A stretch of 64,000 nucleotides of DNA from an uncultured Phycicoccus sp. (GCF_947495705.1 NZ_CANLZR010000005.1:124001-188000), one strand, 5' to 3'. Positions 24,226 through 34,051 are shown, counted from the first letter of the stretch. Numbers and translations: made by a program. Notes: generated from the letters alone by a model not told the origin.

Positions 24226-24810
24226 GTGGCACGCAGCACACTCACCGGTCCGGAGTCCCCGGACTTCACCCAGGCACTCGACGAGCTGCACCATGCCCGG
24301 CTCCGGCCCGAGGTGCGGCTCACCGAGGTGCCCGCCCCGCAGCGCATCGCGCCGCACGCCGTCGCCCTGACCGCGGACGTCATCGACCCGCGCGACCCCG
24401 ACGAGGAGCTCGCGTCGGGGCGCTTCGTCCTCCTCCACGACCCGTCGGCTCCCGAGCCCTGGGGTGGGCAGTGGCGTGCGGTGACGTTCGCCCGGGCCGA
24501 GCTCGAGCCCGAGTTCGCGGCCGAGCCCCTGCTCGGGGAGGTCGGCTGGAGCTGGCTCACCGATGCGCTGACCGCACGTGGGGTCGAGGTCCTCGCCGCC
24601 GCGGGCACCGTGACGCGCGTGGTGTCCGAGAGCTTCGGCGGGCTCGCCGACCGCCCCGCGAGCATCGAGATGGAGCTGCGCGCGTCCTGGACCCCCGTCG
24701 GCCCCGAGGTCGGCCAGCACCTCCTCGCCTGGTCCGACCTCCTGTGCACGATCGCCGGCCTCCCCCCGCTCCCGGAGGGTGTCGTCGCCCTCCCCGGCCC
24801 CCGCCGGTGA
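24226..24810 (+). CDS. DUF3000 protein
   Basis: The 194-residue protein contains LHHARLRPEVRLTEVPAPQRIAPHA in two overlapping halves, SGRFVLLHDP and WLTDAL, the pattern of DUF3000, found only in actinobacteria and nearly always next to the rnd gene. Function unknown. TACATT stands 7 nt before GTG 24226, so the transcript is probably leaderless. It runs into rnd. Confidence 0.85.
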   Translation: MARSTLTGPESPDFTQALDELHHARLRPEVRLTEVPAPQRIAPHAVALTADVIDPRDPDEELASGRFVLLHDPSAPEPWGGQWRAVTFARAELEPEFAAEPLLGEVGWSWLTDALTARGVEVLAAAGTVTRVVSESFGGLADRPASIEMELRASWTPVGPEVGQHLLAWSDLLCTIAGLPPLPEGVVALPGPRR

Positions 24811-24824
24811 CCCCACCCCAGCCC

Positions 24825-26063
24825 ATGACCACCGCCCAGGACGACGCGCCCACCGACCCGCAGGGCGCCGCAGAGCCCACGGTCCCGCTCGAGGAGCCCG
24901 CCGAGGGGGTCCCGCCCGTCGTGGAGTCGGAGCGGACCCTGGACGACGTCGCCCGAGCCGTCGGCGCGGGCCAGGGGCCGGTGGCGATCGACGCCGAACG
25001 CGCCTCCGGCTACCGCTACGGCCAGCGCGCCTACCTCGTGCAGCTGCGCCGCGAGGGCGCCGGCACCTTCCTCATCGACCCCATCTCGGTCCCCGACCTC
25101 AGCCCCGTCGCGGAGTCCATCGGCGGCGCCGAGTGGATCCTCCATGCGGCCACCCAGGACCTCGCGTGCCTCGCCGAGGTCGGCCTGCGCCCCCGCCAGC
25201 TCTTCGACACCGAGCTGGCGGCGCGCATCCTCGGGCTGCACCGGGTCGGGCTCGCCGCGGTCGTTGAGCACTACCTGGGGCTGCGGCTCGCCAAGGAGCA
25301 CTCGGCGGTCGACTGGTCCACCCGGCCGCTGCCCGACCCGTGGCTGCGCTACGCCGCGCTCGACGTCGAGGTGCTCGGCGAGCTGCGCAACCTCATGGGC
25401 GTCGACCTGGCCGCCCAGGGCAAGGACGAGTGGGCCCGCCAGGAGTTCGACGCCCTGCTCCGCTGGTCACCGGCCGAGCGGGTCGACCCGTGGCGCCGGA
25501 CCTCGGGCATCAACACGCTGCGGCAGCGCCGGTCGATCGGGATCGTGCGTGAGCTCTGGTACGCCCGTGACGCGATCGCCCGCGAGCGGGACACCTCGGT
25601 CGGCCGGGTGCTGCCCGACGCGGCGCTCGTCGACATCGCCAAGGCCGCCCCGCGCACCCCCGCTGACCTGCCGTCGGGCCACCGCGCCATCGCGCGGTAC
25701 GGGCGGCACTGGGTCGAGGCGGTCCGGCGCGCCGAGGAGGTTCCCGAGTCCGAGCTGCCGCCGCGCAGCCTGCCGTCCGACGGCCCGCCACCGCCGCGGT
25801 CGTGGGCCGACAAGAACCCCGTGGCCGCCGAGCGGCTCGCGGCGACCCGGGCCGCGCTCACCGCCTTCGCCGAGAAGCACACCATCCCGGTCGAGAACGT
25901 CTGTTCCCCCGACCCGCTGCGCCGGGTCGTCTGGAGCCCCCCGGAGCAGCGGGACGTCGACGGCTTCACCGCCGCGCTGGAGGGCTACGGCGTCCGGCGC
26001 TGGCAGGCCGACATCGTCGCGCCGATGCTCGCCGCGGCGTTCGACGCCCACCCCGACGCCTGA
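24825..26063 (+). CDS. rnd: Ribonuclease D-like 3'-5' exonuclease with HRDC domain
   Basis: A 412-residue protein. The DEDD exonuclease motifs are visible: VAIDAERASGYRYGQRAYLVQ in two parts for ExoI, HAATQDLACL for ExoII, and YAALDVEVLGEL for ExoIII. An HRDC-type helical region follows around RELWYARDAIARERDTSVGRVL. It trims tRNA or other RNA 3' ends. GTG 24807 overlapping the DUF3000 stop is an alternative start. The DUF3000-rnd pair is conserved in actinobacteria. Confidence 0.9.
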   Translation: MTTAQDDAPTDPQGAAEPTVPLEEPAEGVPPVVESERTLDDVARAVGAGQGPVAIDAERASGYRYGQRAYLVQLRREGAGTFLIDPISVPDLSPVAESIGGAEWILHAATQDLACLAEVGLRPRQLFDTELAARILGLHRVGLAAVVEHYLGLRLAKEHSAVDWSTRPLPDPWLRYAALDVEVLGELRNLMGVDLAAQGKDEWARQEFDALLRWSPAERVDPWRRTSGINTLRQRRSIGIVRELWYARDAIARERDTSVGRVLPDAALVDIAKAAPRTPADLPSGHRAIARYGRHWVEAVRRAEEVPESELPPRSLPSDGPPPPRSWADKNPVAAERLAATRAALTAFAEKHTIPVENVCSPDPLRRVVWSPPEQRDVDGFTAALEGYGVRRWQADIVAPMLAAAFDAHPDA

Positions 26064-26122
26064 TCCCTCCCCTCCCGTGGAGCTGCGCGGGTGATGGTGC
26101 TCACGGGCCCCGGGCATCGACG

Positions 26123-26140
26123 ACTAAGCGCTCGCTTAGT
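26123..26140. promoter_or_regulatory. TetR-type operator upstream of fadA
   Basis: ACTAAGCG-CT-CGCTTAGT is a perfect palindrome of 8-bp arms. The TAAGCG...CGCTTA core is typical of TetR-family repressors that respond to acyl-CoA. It lies 62 bp before the fadA start and probably overlaps the promoter. Confidence 0.65.
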
Positions 26141-26202
26141 AGCATCGGGGCGTGCCCGGCTCGTCCGGGCCGACCCCCGCACCCGACCAGGGAGGCCACC
26201 TC

Positions 26203-27414
26203 GTGCCCCGTGAGCTCCAGGAGGTCGTCTTCGTCGACGGCGTCCGCACCCCCTTCGGCAAGGCCGGCGAGAAGGGCATGTACGCCCAGACCCGCGCCGA
26301 CGACCTCGTCATCAAGTGCGTCCGCGAGCTGCTGCGCCGCCACCCCGAGCTCCCCAAGGACCGCGTCGAGGAGGTCGCGATCGCCGCGACGACCCAGATC
26401 GGCGACCAGGGGCTGACCCTCGGGCGTCTCACCGCGCTGCTGTCCGGGCTGCCGAAGAGCACCCCCGGGTACTCGATCGACCGGATGTGCGCGGGCGCGA
26501 TGACCGCCGTCACGAGCGTCGCCTCCTCGATCGGGGTGGGCGCCATCGACGTGGCGATCGCCGGCGGCGTCGAGCACATGGGCCGCCACCCGATGGGCGA
26601 GGGCGTCGACCCCAACCCGCGCATCGTCGCCGAGAAGCTCGTCGACGAGTCGGCTCTCGTCATGGGCAAGACCGCCGAGAACCTGCACGACCGGTTCCCG
26701 GCGCTCACCAAGGAGCGCTGCGACGCGTTCGCCGTCGGCAGCCAGCGCAAGCTCGCCGCCGCCTACGAGGCCGGCAAGGTCCAGCCCGACCTCGTCCCGG
26801 TCGCGACCCGCCATGCCGAGAAGGGCTGGGGCCTCGCGACGACCGACGAGCCGCCCCGTCCGGGCACCACCGTCGAGGAGCTCGCCGGCCTCAAGACCCC
26901 GTTCCGGCCGCACGGCAACGTCTCGGCGGGCAACGCCGCCGGCCTCAACGACGGCGCCACCGCCTGCATCCTCGCGTCGCAGGCCGCCGCCGACGAGCTC
27001 GGGCTGCCGGTGCGGATGCGCCTGGCCTCCTACGCCTTCGTCGGGGTCGAGCCCGAGGTCATGGGCGTCGGTCCCATCCCGGCCACCGAGAAGGCGCTGG
27101 CCAAGGCCGGGCTCAGCATCGAGGACATCGGGCTCTTCGAGCTCAACGAGGCCTTCGCCGTCCAGGTGCTCGCCTTCCTCGAGCACTTCGGCATCGCCGA
27201 CGACGACGCCCGCGTCAACCCCTGGGGTGGCGCCATCGCCACCGGGCACCCCCTCGCCTCCTCCGGCGTGCGGCTCATGACCCAGCTCGCGCGGCACTTC
27301 GAGGAGCACCCCGAGGTGCGCTACGGGCTGACCGCGATGTGCATCGGCATCGGCATGGGCGGCGCCGTCATCTGGGAGAACCCCCACCACAGCGACTACG
27401 GCACGGAGGCCTGA
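26203..27414 (+). CDS. fadA: Acetyl-CoA C-acyltransferase (3-ketoacyl-CoA thiolase)
   Basis: The 403-residue thiolase has the nucleophilic Cys in DRMCAGAMTAV, the NEAFAVQVLAF segment, GHPLASSG with the catalytic His, and CIGIGMGGAV with the second Cys. It cleaves 3-ketoacyl-CoA in the last step of beta-oxidation. GTG 26203 is preceded by GGGAGG at 7 nt; an upstream GTG at 26152 is less likely. It is followed 3 bp later by fadB. Confidence 0.93.
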   Translation: MPRELQEVVFVDGVRTPFGKAGEKGMYAQTRADDLVIKCVRELLRRHPELPKDRVEEVAIAATTQIGDQGLTLGRLTALLSGLPKSTPGYSIDRMCAGAMTAVTSVASSIGVGAIDVAIAGGVEHMGRHPMGEGVDPNPRIVAEKLVDESALVMGKTAENLHDRFPALTKERCDAFAVGSQRKLAAAYEAGKVQPDLVPVATRHAEKGWGLATTDEPPRPGTTVEELAGLKTPFRPHGNVSAGNAAGLNDGATACILASQAAADELGLPVRMRLASYAFVGVEPEVMGVGPIPATEKALAKAGLSIEDIGLFELNEAFAVQVLAFLEHFGIADDDARVNPWGGAIATGHPLASSGVRLMTQLARHFEEHPEVRYGLTAMCIGIGMGGAVIWENPHHSDYGTEA

Positions 27415-27417
27415 CCG

Positions 27418-29535
27418 ATGACCACCACCACCGAGGCCCCGCAGCTGCCCGCAGAGGTCGTCACCCGCACCCCGGTGCAGGACGTGGCCCTGCCCGGCGG
27501 CGCGGGCACCCTGGCGCTCATCACGCTCGACAACGGCAAGGACCACACCCGGCCCAACACCTTCGGGCCCGAGGGGATCGCCGGGCTCCAGGACGCCCTG
27601 GACACCCTGCGGGCCCGCGCGGAGGCGGGTGAGATCCAGGCCGTCGGCGTCACGGGCAAGCCGTTCATCTTCGCGGTCGGCGCCGACCTCTCGGGCATCC
27701 CGTACGTCACCGAGCGCGAGCAGGCCGTCCGGATCGCCCGCGCCGGGCACCACGCCTTCGCCACCCTCATGGACCTGCCGGTCCCGACGTTCGCCTTCGT
27801 CAACGGGGCGGCGATGGGCGGCGGCGTCGAGCTGGCGCTCGCGGCCGACCACCGCACCGTCTCCGCGGGGGTCCCGGCCTTCGCCCTGCCCGAGACCTTC
27901 CTCGGGCTGCTCCCCGGCTGGGGCGGCTGCTACCTCCTGCCGCGCCTCGTCGGGCCCGCGGCTGCGCTCAAGGTCATCATCGACAACCCGCTGTCGCAGA
28001 ACCGGATGCTCAAGGCCGCGGAGGTCGCCGAGCTCGGCATCGCCGACGTGCTCCTGGAGCCGGCGGACTTCCTCGAGGACTCGCTGCGCTGGGCCGCGGG
28101 GGTCCTGACCGGCGCCGTGACGGTGGACCGTGACGAGGTGGACCTCGACGCGGCCGCCTGGGACGCCGCGTGCGACCGCGCCCGCACGGTCGTCCTCGCC
28201 AAGACCGCAGGGCGCTCCCCCGGCGCGCTGCGGGCGGTCGACCTGGTGCGGGCAGCCCGCACCGCGACCCGGGAGGAGGCCTTCGCCGCCGAGGACGAGG
28301 CGCTCGGCGACCTCATCATGTCCGACGAGCTGCGGGCCGGCCTGTACGCCTTCGACCTCGTGCAGAAGCGTGCCAAGCGGCCCGCCGGCGCCCCCGACCG
28401 CGGCCTCGCCCGGCCCGTGACGAAGGTCGGCATCGTGGGCGCGGGGCTCATGGCGAGCCAGCTCGCCCTCCTCTTCGCCCGGCGCCTCGGCGTGCCCGTC
28501 GTGCTGACCGACCTCGACGAGGAGCGCGTCGCCAAGGGCGTCGGCTGGGTCCACCAGGAGGTTGGCACGCTGCTCGAGAAGCGCCGGATCTCCCCGGACC
28601 AGGCGTCCTTCCTCACCCGCCTCGTCACGGGCTCGACGTCCAAGGACGGGTTCGCCGACGCGGACTTCGTCATCGAGGCGGTCTTCGAGGAGATGGCGGT
28701 CAAGCAGCAGGTCTTCGCCGAGGTCGAGGCCGTCGTCCCGGCCGAGTGCGTGCTCGCGACGAACACGTCCTCGCTGTCGATCACCGAGATGGCGAGCGGC
28801 CTCGCCCATCCCGAGCGCGTCGTCGGCTTCCACTTCTTCAACCCGGTCGCCGTCATGCCGCTGCTCGAGGTCATCCCCGGCGCGGCGACCGACGAGGCGA
28901 CGCTCGCGACCGCCTTCGCCACCGGCCGGGCGCTCGGCAAGACCTGCGTCCGCTCGGCGGACTCCGCCTCCTTCGTCGTCAACCGGCTGCTCGGCCGCTT
29001 CATGGGCGAGTACTCGCGGATCGTCGACGAGGGAACCCCGGTGGAGGTCGCCGACCGGGGGGTCGCCGGGCTCGCGCCGATGCCGCCGTTCGTCCTCCTC
29101 GGGCTCGTCGGCCCGGCCATCGCGCTGCACAACAGCGAGACCCTGCACCGCGCCTTCGGGGACCGGTTCTTCGTCTCGCCGACGCTGCGCCGGATCGTCG
29201 AGGCCGGAAAGGGCGGCTACTACCGGATGGAGGACGGCCGCCCGGTGCCGGACCCCGAGGTCGAGGCGCTGCGCGAGCGGCCCGAGCAGCCGGTCGAGCT
29301 GAACGCCGAGCAGGTCCGGGAGCGGGTGCTCGACGCCCTCGCCGAGGAGGTCGGGCTCATGCTGTCCGACGGGGTCGTCGAGGCGCCGATGGACATCGAC
29401 CTCGCGATGATCACCGGGGCCGGCTTCCAGTTCTGGAACGGCGGGCTCATCCCCCTGCTCGACCGCGAGGGCGCCACCGAGCGCGTGCTCGGCCGCCGGG
29501 TCCTGCCCCGCGGGGTCGCCAGCGTGCCGGCGTGA
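27418..29535 (+). CDS. fadB: Enoyl-CoA hydratase/3-hydroxyacyl-CoA dehydrogenase
   Basis: This 705-residue bifunctional protein has a crotonase module with FVNGAAMGGGVELALAADHR, then a Rossmann module VGIVGAGLMASQLALLF near residue 340, and the dehydrogenase motif GFHFFNPVAVMPLLEVI. It hydrates enoyl-CoA and oxidises the hydroxyacyl-CoA, with FadA as its complex partner. It is the second gene of the fad operon and ends before a strong hairpin. Confidence 0.95.
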   Translation: MTTTTEAPQLPAEVVTRTPVQDVALPGGAGTLALITLDNGKDHTRPNTFGPEGIAGLQDALDTLRARAEAGEIQAVGVTGKPFIFAVGADLSGIPYVTEREQAVRIARAGHHAFATLMDLPVPTFAFVNGAAMGGGVELALAADHRTVSAGVPAFALPETFLGLLPGWGGCYLLPRLVGPAAALKVIIDNPLSQNRMLKAAEVAELGIADVLLEPADFLEDSLRWAAGVLTGAVTVDRDEVDLDAAAWDAACDRARTVVLAKTAGRSPGALRAVDLVRAARTATREEAFAAEDEALGDLIMSDELRAGLYAFDLVQKRAKRPAGAPDRGLARPVTKVGIVGAGLMASQLALLFARRLGVPVVLTDLDEERVAKGVGWVHQEVGTLLEKRRISPDQASFLTRLVTGSTSKDGFADADFVIEAVFEEMAVKQQVFAEVEAVVPAECVLATNTSSLSITEMASGLAHPERVVGFHFFNPVAVMPLLEVIPGAATDEATLATAFATGRALGKTCVRSADSASFVVNRLLGRFMGEYSRIVDEGTPVEVADRGVAGLAPMPPFVLLGLVGPAIALHNSETLHRAFGDRFFVSPTLRRIVEAGKGGYYRMEDGRPVPDPEVEALRERPEQPVELNAEQVRERVLDALAEEVGLMLSDGVVEAPMDIDLAMITGAGFQFWNGGLIPLLDREGATERVLGRRVLPRGVASVPA

Positions 29536-29550
29536 GCGACCGCTGGGTGA

Positions 29551-29581
29551 GACGGCGCGGACACCCGGTGTCCGCGCCGTC
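29551..29581 (+). terminator. Terminator after fadAB
   Basis: A 15-bp perfect inverted repeat (GACGGCGCGGACACC with GGTGTCCGCGCCGTC) around one base begins 15 bp after the fadB stop. Confidence 0.75.
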
Positions 29582-29645
29582 CTCGCAGGTCATCGGTCTT
29601 CCTGAGAGTCGGGCCAGGCGCGGACGGCCGGCGACTCGCAATATC

Positions 29646-29655
29646 TCACATGTGA
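29646..29655. promoter_or_regulatory. Palindrome TCACATGTGA just before the HTH-MurA start
   Basis: A perfect 10-bp palindrome ends 6 bp before ATG 29662, in an AT-richer patch that should include the promoter. Since the gene encodes its own DNA-binding domain, self-control is an obvious hypothesis. Confidence 0.45.
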
Positions 29656-29661
29656 TCTACC

Positions 29662-31215
29662 ATGGATGACGTGACGACGACCACCAGCGACACGTACCTG
29701 ACCCGCATCGGCACCCTGATCCGGGATGCCCGGCGCCACCAGGGTCTGACCCAGAACGAGCTCGCCGAGCTGCTCGGCACGAGCCAGAGCGCCGTCGCGC
29801 GCATCGAGCAGGGGAAGCAGAACCTGTCCCTCGAGATGCTGGCCCGGGTCGGCGAGAAGCTCGACAGCGAGTTCGTCTCGCTCGGGCACAGCGGCCCGCA
29901 GCACCTGCGCATCGTCGGCGGCAAGAAGCTCTCGGGCTCCATCCCGGTCAAGACGAGCAAGAACGCCGCCGTCGCGCTGCTCTGCGCGAGCCTGCTCAAC
30001 CGGGGCAAGACGACGCTGCGCAACCTCGCCCGCATCGAGGAGGTCAACCGGATCATCGAGGTCCTCACCTCGATCGGGGTCCGGGTGCGGTGGCTCCCCG
30101 ACAGCAACGACCTCGAGATCGTGCCGCCGGCGAAGCTCGACCTCGACGGCATCGACATCGAGGCCGCCCGGCGCACCCGCACCGTCATCATGTTCCTCGG
30201 GCCGCTGCTCGCGGACTACGACACCTTCCAGCTGCCGTACGCCGGCGGCTGCGACCTCGGGACGCGCACCGTCGAGCCGCACCTGTCGGCGCTGCGCCAC
30301 TTCGGGCTCGACGTCGCCGCGACGCACGGCTTCTACGAGGCGTCCGTCGACCGCAACCGCAACCCCAAGCGCGCCATCATCCTCACCGAGCGCGGCGACA
30401 CCGTCACCGAGAACGTCCTGCTCGCCGCCGCCCGGTACGACGGCACGACCGTCATCCGCAACGCCTCCCCGAACTACATGGTCCAGGACCTGTGCTTCTT
30501 CCTGCGCGGCCTCGGGGTCGTCATCGAGGGCATCGGGTCGACGACGCTCACCGTCACCGGTGTCGGCCGGATCGACCAGGACATCGAGTACTCCCCCTCG
30601 GAGGACCCGATCGAGGCCATGAGCCTCATCGCGGCCGCGGTCGTCACCGAGTCCGAGATCACCATCGAGCGGGTCCCGATCGAGTTCCTCGAGATCGAGC
30701 TCGCGACCCTCGAGGAGATGGGGCTGCGCTTCGACCTCACCGAGGAGTACCTCGCCAAGAACGGGCACACCCGCCTCGTCGACCTCACGATCCACCCGGG
30801 CCCGCTCACCGCGCCGGTCGACAAGATCGCGCCGATGCCCTTCCCGGGCCTCAACATCGACAACCTGCCGTTCTTCGCGCTCATCGCCGCCTGCGCCGAG
30901 GGCACGACGATGATCCACGACTGGGTGTACGAGAACCGCGCCATCTACCTCACCGAGCTGACGAAGATCGGTGGTCAGGTGCAGCTCCTCGACCCGCACC
31001 GGGTGATGATCACCGGCCCGACGCCGAAGTGGCGCGCCGCCGAGGTCATGTGCCCCCCGGCTCTCCGGCCTGGCGTGGTCGTCCTGCTCGCGATGCTCGC
31101 GGCGCCGGGCACGTCCGTGCTGCGCAACGTCTACGTCATCAACCGTGGCTACGAGGACCTCGCCGAGCGCCTCAACGCCCTCGGGGCGACGATCGAGACC
31201 TTCCGCGACATCTGA
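29662..31215 (+). CDS. XRE-type DNA-binding domain fused to UDP-GlcNAc 1-carboxyvinyltransferase (MurA-like)
   Basis: The 517-residue protein has an N-terminal XRE helix-turn-helix (about 17-66, with GLTQNELAELLGTSQSAVAR). A full EPSP-synthase-fold domain follows and retains MurA landmarks: SKNAAVALL (Lys100-Asn101), the active-site Cys197 in AGGCDLGTRTVEPHL with Arg202, and LRPGVVVLLAML near the C terminus. It may transfer enolpyruvate to UDP-GlcNAc and also bind DNA. This fusion occurs in actinobacteria beside a separate canonical MurA; its role is not settled. ATG 29662 or GTG 29671 may be the start. It is followed after 1 bp by an ABM protein. Confidence 0.85.
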   Translation: MDDVTTTTSDTYLTRIGTLIRDARRHQGLTQNELAELLGTSQSAVARIEQGKQNLSLEMLARVGEKLDSEFVSLGHSGPQHLRIVGGKKLSGSIPVKTSKNAAVALLCASLLNRGKTTLRNLARIEEVNRIIEVLTSIGVRVRWLPDSNDLEIVPPAKLDLDGIDIEAARRTRTVIMFLGPLLADYDTFQLPYAGGCDLGTRTVEPHLSALRHFGLDVAATHGFYEASVDRNRNPKRAIILTERGDTVTENVLLAAARYDGTTVIRNASPNYMVQDLCFFLRGLGVVIEGIGSTTLTVTGVGRIDQDIEYSPSEDPIEAMSLIAAAVVTESEITIERVPIEFLEIELATLEEMGLRFDLTEEYLAKNGHTRLVDLTIHPGPLTAPVDKIAPMPFPGLNIDNLPFFALIAACAEGTTMIHDWVYENRAIYLTELTKIGGQVQLLDPHRVMITGPTPKWRAAEVMCPPALRPGVVVLLAMLAAPGTSVLRNVYVINRGYEDLAERLNALGATIETFRDI

Positions 31216-31216
31216 G

Positions 31217-31564
31217 ATGGGCACCGACGTCCCGGGACGGCCGCGCGTCGGCCAGGTCGTCACGGTCTTCCGCAACCGGCTGCGCCCGGAGCACGAGGAC
31301 GCCTACCGGGACGAGCTCGCCGTCGTCACCGAGCTCGCCCGGTCGATGCCCGGGTTCGTCGAGACCAAGACCTTCGTGGCCGAGGACGGCGAACGCTGCA
31401 CCGTCGTGACCTTCGCGGACCCCGCGGCGCACCGGGGCTGGCGGGACCACCCGCGCCACCGCGAGGCGCAGCTGAACGGCATCAGCGACTACTACAGCGA
31501 GTACTCGATCGCCGTCGGCGAGACGACGCACGCCGCGGCGTTCACCCACACCCCGCCCACCTGA
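31217..31564 (+). CDS. Antibiotic biosynthesis monooxygenase (ABM) domain protein
   Basis: A 115-residue ferredoxin-like fold with VVTVFRNRLRPEHEDAYRDEL, SMPGFVETKTFVAEDGE and a closing ISDYYSEYSIAVGE. ABM proteins include monooxygenases, haem-degrading enzymes and stress proteins; the sequence does not decide between these. It starts 1 bp after the HTH-MurA stop and must share its transcript, an odd pairing that may be functional. Confidence 0.75.
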   Translation: MGTDVPGRPRVGQVVTVFRNRLRPEHEDAYRDELAVVTELARSMPGFVETKTFVAEDGERCTVVTFADPAAHRGWRDHPRHREAQLNGISDYYSEYSIAVGETTHAAAFTHTPPT

Positions 31565-31651
31565 CCCACCCCCGGCGCAGGCCCGGCGCGGCCCGGGGGG
31601 CGTGGGGCCGGCTGCTCGACACGGGTGCGCGCCCGGGAGCAGAATCGGTGG

Positions 31652-31897
31652 ATGGAACGCGCGGCCGGCGTGCGGCGGAGCGCGGTCGTCCCCGACGCCC
31701 GCGACCAGGGGCGCGCCCTGCGGGCGACGTGGCACCACGAGGCCGGCCTGCTCGTCCTGTCGGTGTGGCGCGGCAACGTCTGCGTCTCGACGGCCCGCCT
31801 GCGTCCCGAGGACGTCCCGGTGCTCATCGAGGTCCTGGCGTCGGGACTGGCCGAGGCCTACCCCGCGGTGCCGGCCGCGTCCCCGGCAGCGGGCTGA
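31652..31897 (+). CDS. Small conserved actinobacterial protein, function unknown
   Basis: An 81-residue protein built around RALRATWHHEAGLLVLSVWRG and LRPEDVPVLIEVLASGLAE. This looks like a small alpha/beta protein seen in many actinobacteria; no function is known. CAGAAT lies 6 nt before ATG 31652, suggesting a leaderless message. It converges on dxs. Confidence 0.6.
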   Translation: MERAAGVRRSAVVPDARDQGRALRATWHHEAGLLVLSVWRGNVCVSTARLRPEDVPVLIEVLASGLAEAYPAVPAASPAAG

Positions 31898-31946
31898 GCC
31901 ACCGGCTCCCGGTGGCCGTGCTCGCCGGGGTCCTGGCGACTTGCGG

Positions 31947-31974
31947 GGGTCCAGGCGCGGTCGCGCCAGGACCC
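31947..31974. terminator. Hairpin between converging genes
   Basis: GGGTCC-A-GGCGCG pairs with CGCGCC-A-GGACCC. It lies between the small plus-strand gene and dxs on the minus strand and can stop transcription from both sides. Confidence 0.5.
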
Positions 31975-32027
31975 GCGCATTCCGCCAGGAGCGGGGTCGC
32001 AGGGGATGGAAGCGCCGGGGCCCGGCG

Positions 32028-33896
32028 TCAGCCGAGGTGGCGGCGGAGGGCGCCGGCGACCGCGTCGGGGGTGAGCTCGACGGCGTCGAGCACCTGCCCG
32101 CGCGCGCCGTGGTCGAGGAATCGCTTCGGCAGCCCGAAGAGATCGACGGGCACCCCGAGCCCGGAGTCCCGGAGCACCTGGGTGACCTGGGACCCGATGC
32201 CCCCGGCGACGACGTTGTCCTCGACGACGGCGACCCGGCCGGCGGCCCCGGCCAGCGTCACCACGGCGTCCGGCACGGGGAGTGCCCACACCGGGTCGAC
32301 GACCCGGACCCGGTGCCCCTCGGCCGTCAGCTTCTCGGCGGCGGTGAGCGCGGTCGCGGCCATCGAGCCCACCCCGATGAGCAGGACGTCGACGGCCCCG
32401 TCGTCGGGCTCGGTGAGGACGTCGACGCCGCCGACGGCCCGCACGGCCTCGATCGGCTCGGCGACGCTGCCCTTGGGGAAGCGCACGACCGACGGCGCGT
32501 CGTCGATGGCGACCGCGGCCCGCACGGCGCGGGCGACCTGCTGCCCGTCCCGCGGCGCCGCCAGGTGGAGACCGGGCACGACCCCGGCGATCGTCATGTC
32601 CCACATCCCGTGGTGCGAGGCCCCGTCGGGCCCGGTGACGCCGGAGCGGTCGAGGACGACGGTGACGCCCGCCTTGTGCAGCGCGCAGTCCATGAGGAGC
32701 TGGTCGAAAGCGCGGTTGAGGAAGGTCGCGTACACGGCGACGACCGGGTGCTGCCCCGCGAACGCGAGACCCGCGGCCATCGTCAGGGCGTGCTGCTCGG
32801 CGATGCCGACGTCGACGGTCCGCTCGGGGAAGCGGTCGCAGAACGGCTGCAGGCCCACCGGCATCATCATCGCGGCGGTGATGGCGACGATGTCGTCCCG
32901 CTCCTCGCCCAGCTGCACCATGGTGTCGGCGAACTCGTCGGTCCAGCTGCGGCCGGCGATCTCGAGGGGCAGGCCGGTCTCGGGGTTGATGACCCCGACC
33001 GCGTGGAACTGGTCGGCCTCGTCGGAGATGGCGGGGTCGTAGCCGCGGCCCTTCTGGGTGAGGACGTGGACCAGCACGGGCCCGCCGTACGCCTTGGCCT
33101 TGCGGAGCGCGTTCTCGATGGCGGCCTCGTCGTGGCCGTCGACGGGCCCGACGTACTTGAGCCCGAGGTCCTCGAACATCCCCTGCGGGGCGACGATGTC
33201 CTTGATGCCCTTCTTCACCCCGTGCAGCGTCTCGTACATCGCGCCGCCGACGACCGGGGTGCGCGACAGGTTGCGCTTGCCCCAGTCGAGGAAGCGCTCG
33301 TAGCCGCGGGTGGTGCGCAGCGTCGCGAGGTGGTCGGCCAGGCCGCCGCGGGTCGGGGCGTAGGACCGCTCGTTGTCGTTGACGACGAGGACCAGGGGCA
33401 GGTCGTCCTCGGCGGCGATGTTGTTGAGCGCCTCCCAGGCCATCCCGCCGGTGAGCGCCCCGTCACCGATGACCGCGACGGTGTGCCGGTCGCGCTCGCC
33501 GCGCATGACGCGGCCGGTGGCGATGCCGTGCGCCCACGACAGCGAGGTCGAGGCGTGCGAGTTCTCGACGACGTCGTGCTCGGACTCGGCCCGGCTCGGG
33601 TACCCCGACAGTCCCCCCTGCTTGCGCAGCGCGGTGAAGTCGTGGCGACCCGTGAGGAGCTTGTGCACGTAGGACTGGTGGCCGGTGTCGAAGACGACCG
33701 CGTCCTTCGGGCTGTCGAAGACCCGGTGGATGGCGATGGTCAGCTCGACGACGCCGAGGTTCGGGCCGAGGTGCCCGCCGGTGCGGGCGACCTGGTCGAC
33801 GAGGAAGGTCCGGATCTCCTGGGCCAGCGCGGGCAGCTGGGCCGCCGGCAGGGCCTTGAGGTCGCGCGGACCGCCGATCCGTTCCAGCAGGCTCAC
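32028..33896 (-). CDS. dxs: 1-deoxy-D-xylulose-5-phosphate synthase
   Basis: This 622-residue transketolase-like enzyme has the thiamine diphosphate motif [29 protein letters not shown], the catalytic Glu in [17 protein letters not shown], and [14 protein letters not shown]. It makes DXP from pyruvate and glyceraldehyde 3-phosphate, the first step of the MEP isoprenoid route. GAGGAGG precedes GTG 33896. It is monocistronic, with TAGACT as a possible -10 in the 155-bp upstream region. Confidence 0.96.
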   Translation of the reverse strand: MSLLERIGGPRDLKALPAAQLPALAQEIRTFLVDQVARTGGHLGPNLGVVELTIAIHRVFDSPKDAVVFDTGHQSYVHKLLTGRHDFTALRKQGGLSGYPSRAESEHDVVENSHASTSLSWAHGIATGRVMRGERDRHTVAVIGDGALTGGMAWEALNNIAAEDDLPLVLVVNDNERSYAPTRGGLADHLATLRTTRGYERFLDWGKRNLSRTPVVGGAMYETLHGVKKGIKDIVAPQGMFEDLGLKYVGPVDGHDEAAIENALRKAKAYGGPVLVHVLTQKGRGYDPAISDEADQFHAVGVINPETGLPLEIAGRSWTDEFADTMVQLGEERDDIVAITAAMMMPVGLQPFCDRFPERTVDVGIAEQHALTMAAGLAFAGQHPVVAVYATFLNRAFDQLLMDCALHKAGVTVVLDRSGVTGPDGASHHGMWDMTIAGVVPGLHLAAPRDGQQVARAVRAAVAIDDAPSVVRFPKGSVAEPIEAVRAVGGVDVLTEPDDGAVDVLLIGVGSMAATALTAAEKLTAEGHRVRVVDPVWALPVPDAVVTLAGAAGRVAVVEDNVVAGGIGSQVTQVLRDSGLGVPVDLFGLPKRFLDHGARGQVLDAVELTPDAVAGALRRHLG

Positions 33897-34051
33897 CGCC
33901 TACCTCCTCGTCGCTCTCGGGGTCGGGTCGAACCCGACGAGTCTAGGCGCTCCGGCCGTGCGGGCCCGAACCCGTCGAGGGTCTCGCTGCAGACCATCAC
34001 GGAGGCTTCACACGTCCCGCACGTCGCGGCCTCGCCCCGATGCCCCAGACG

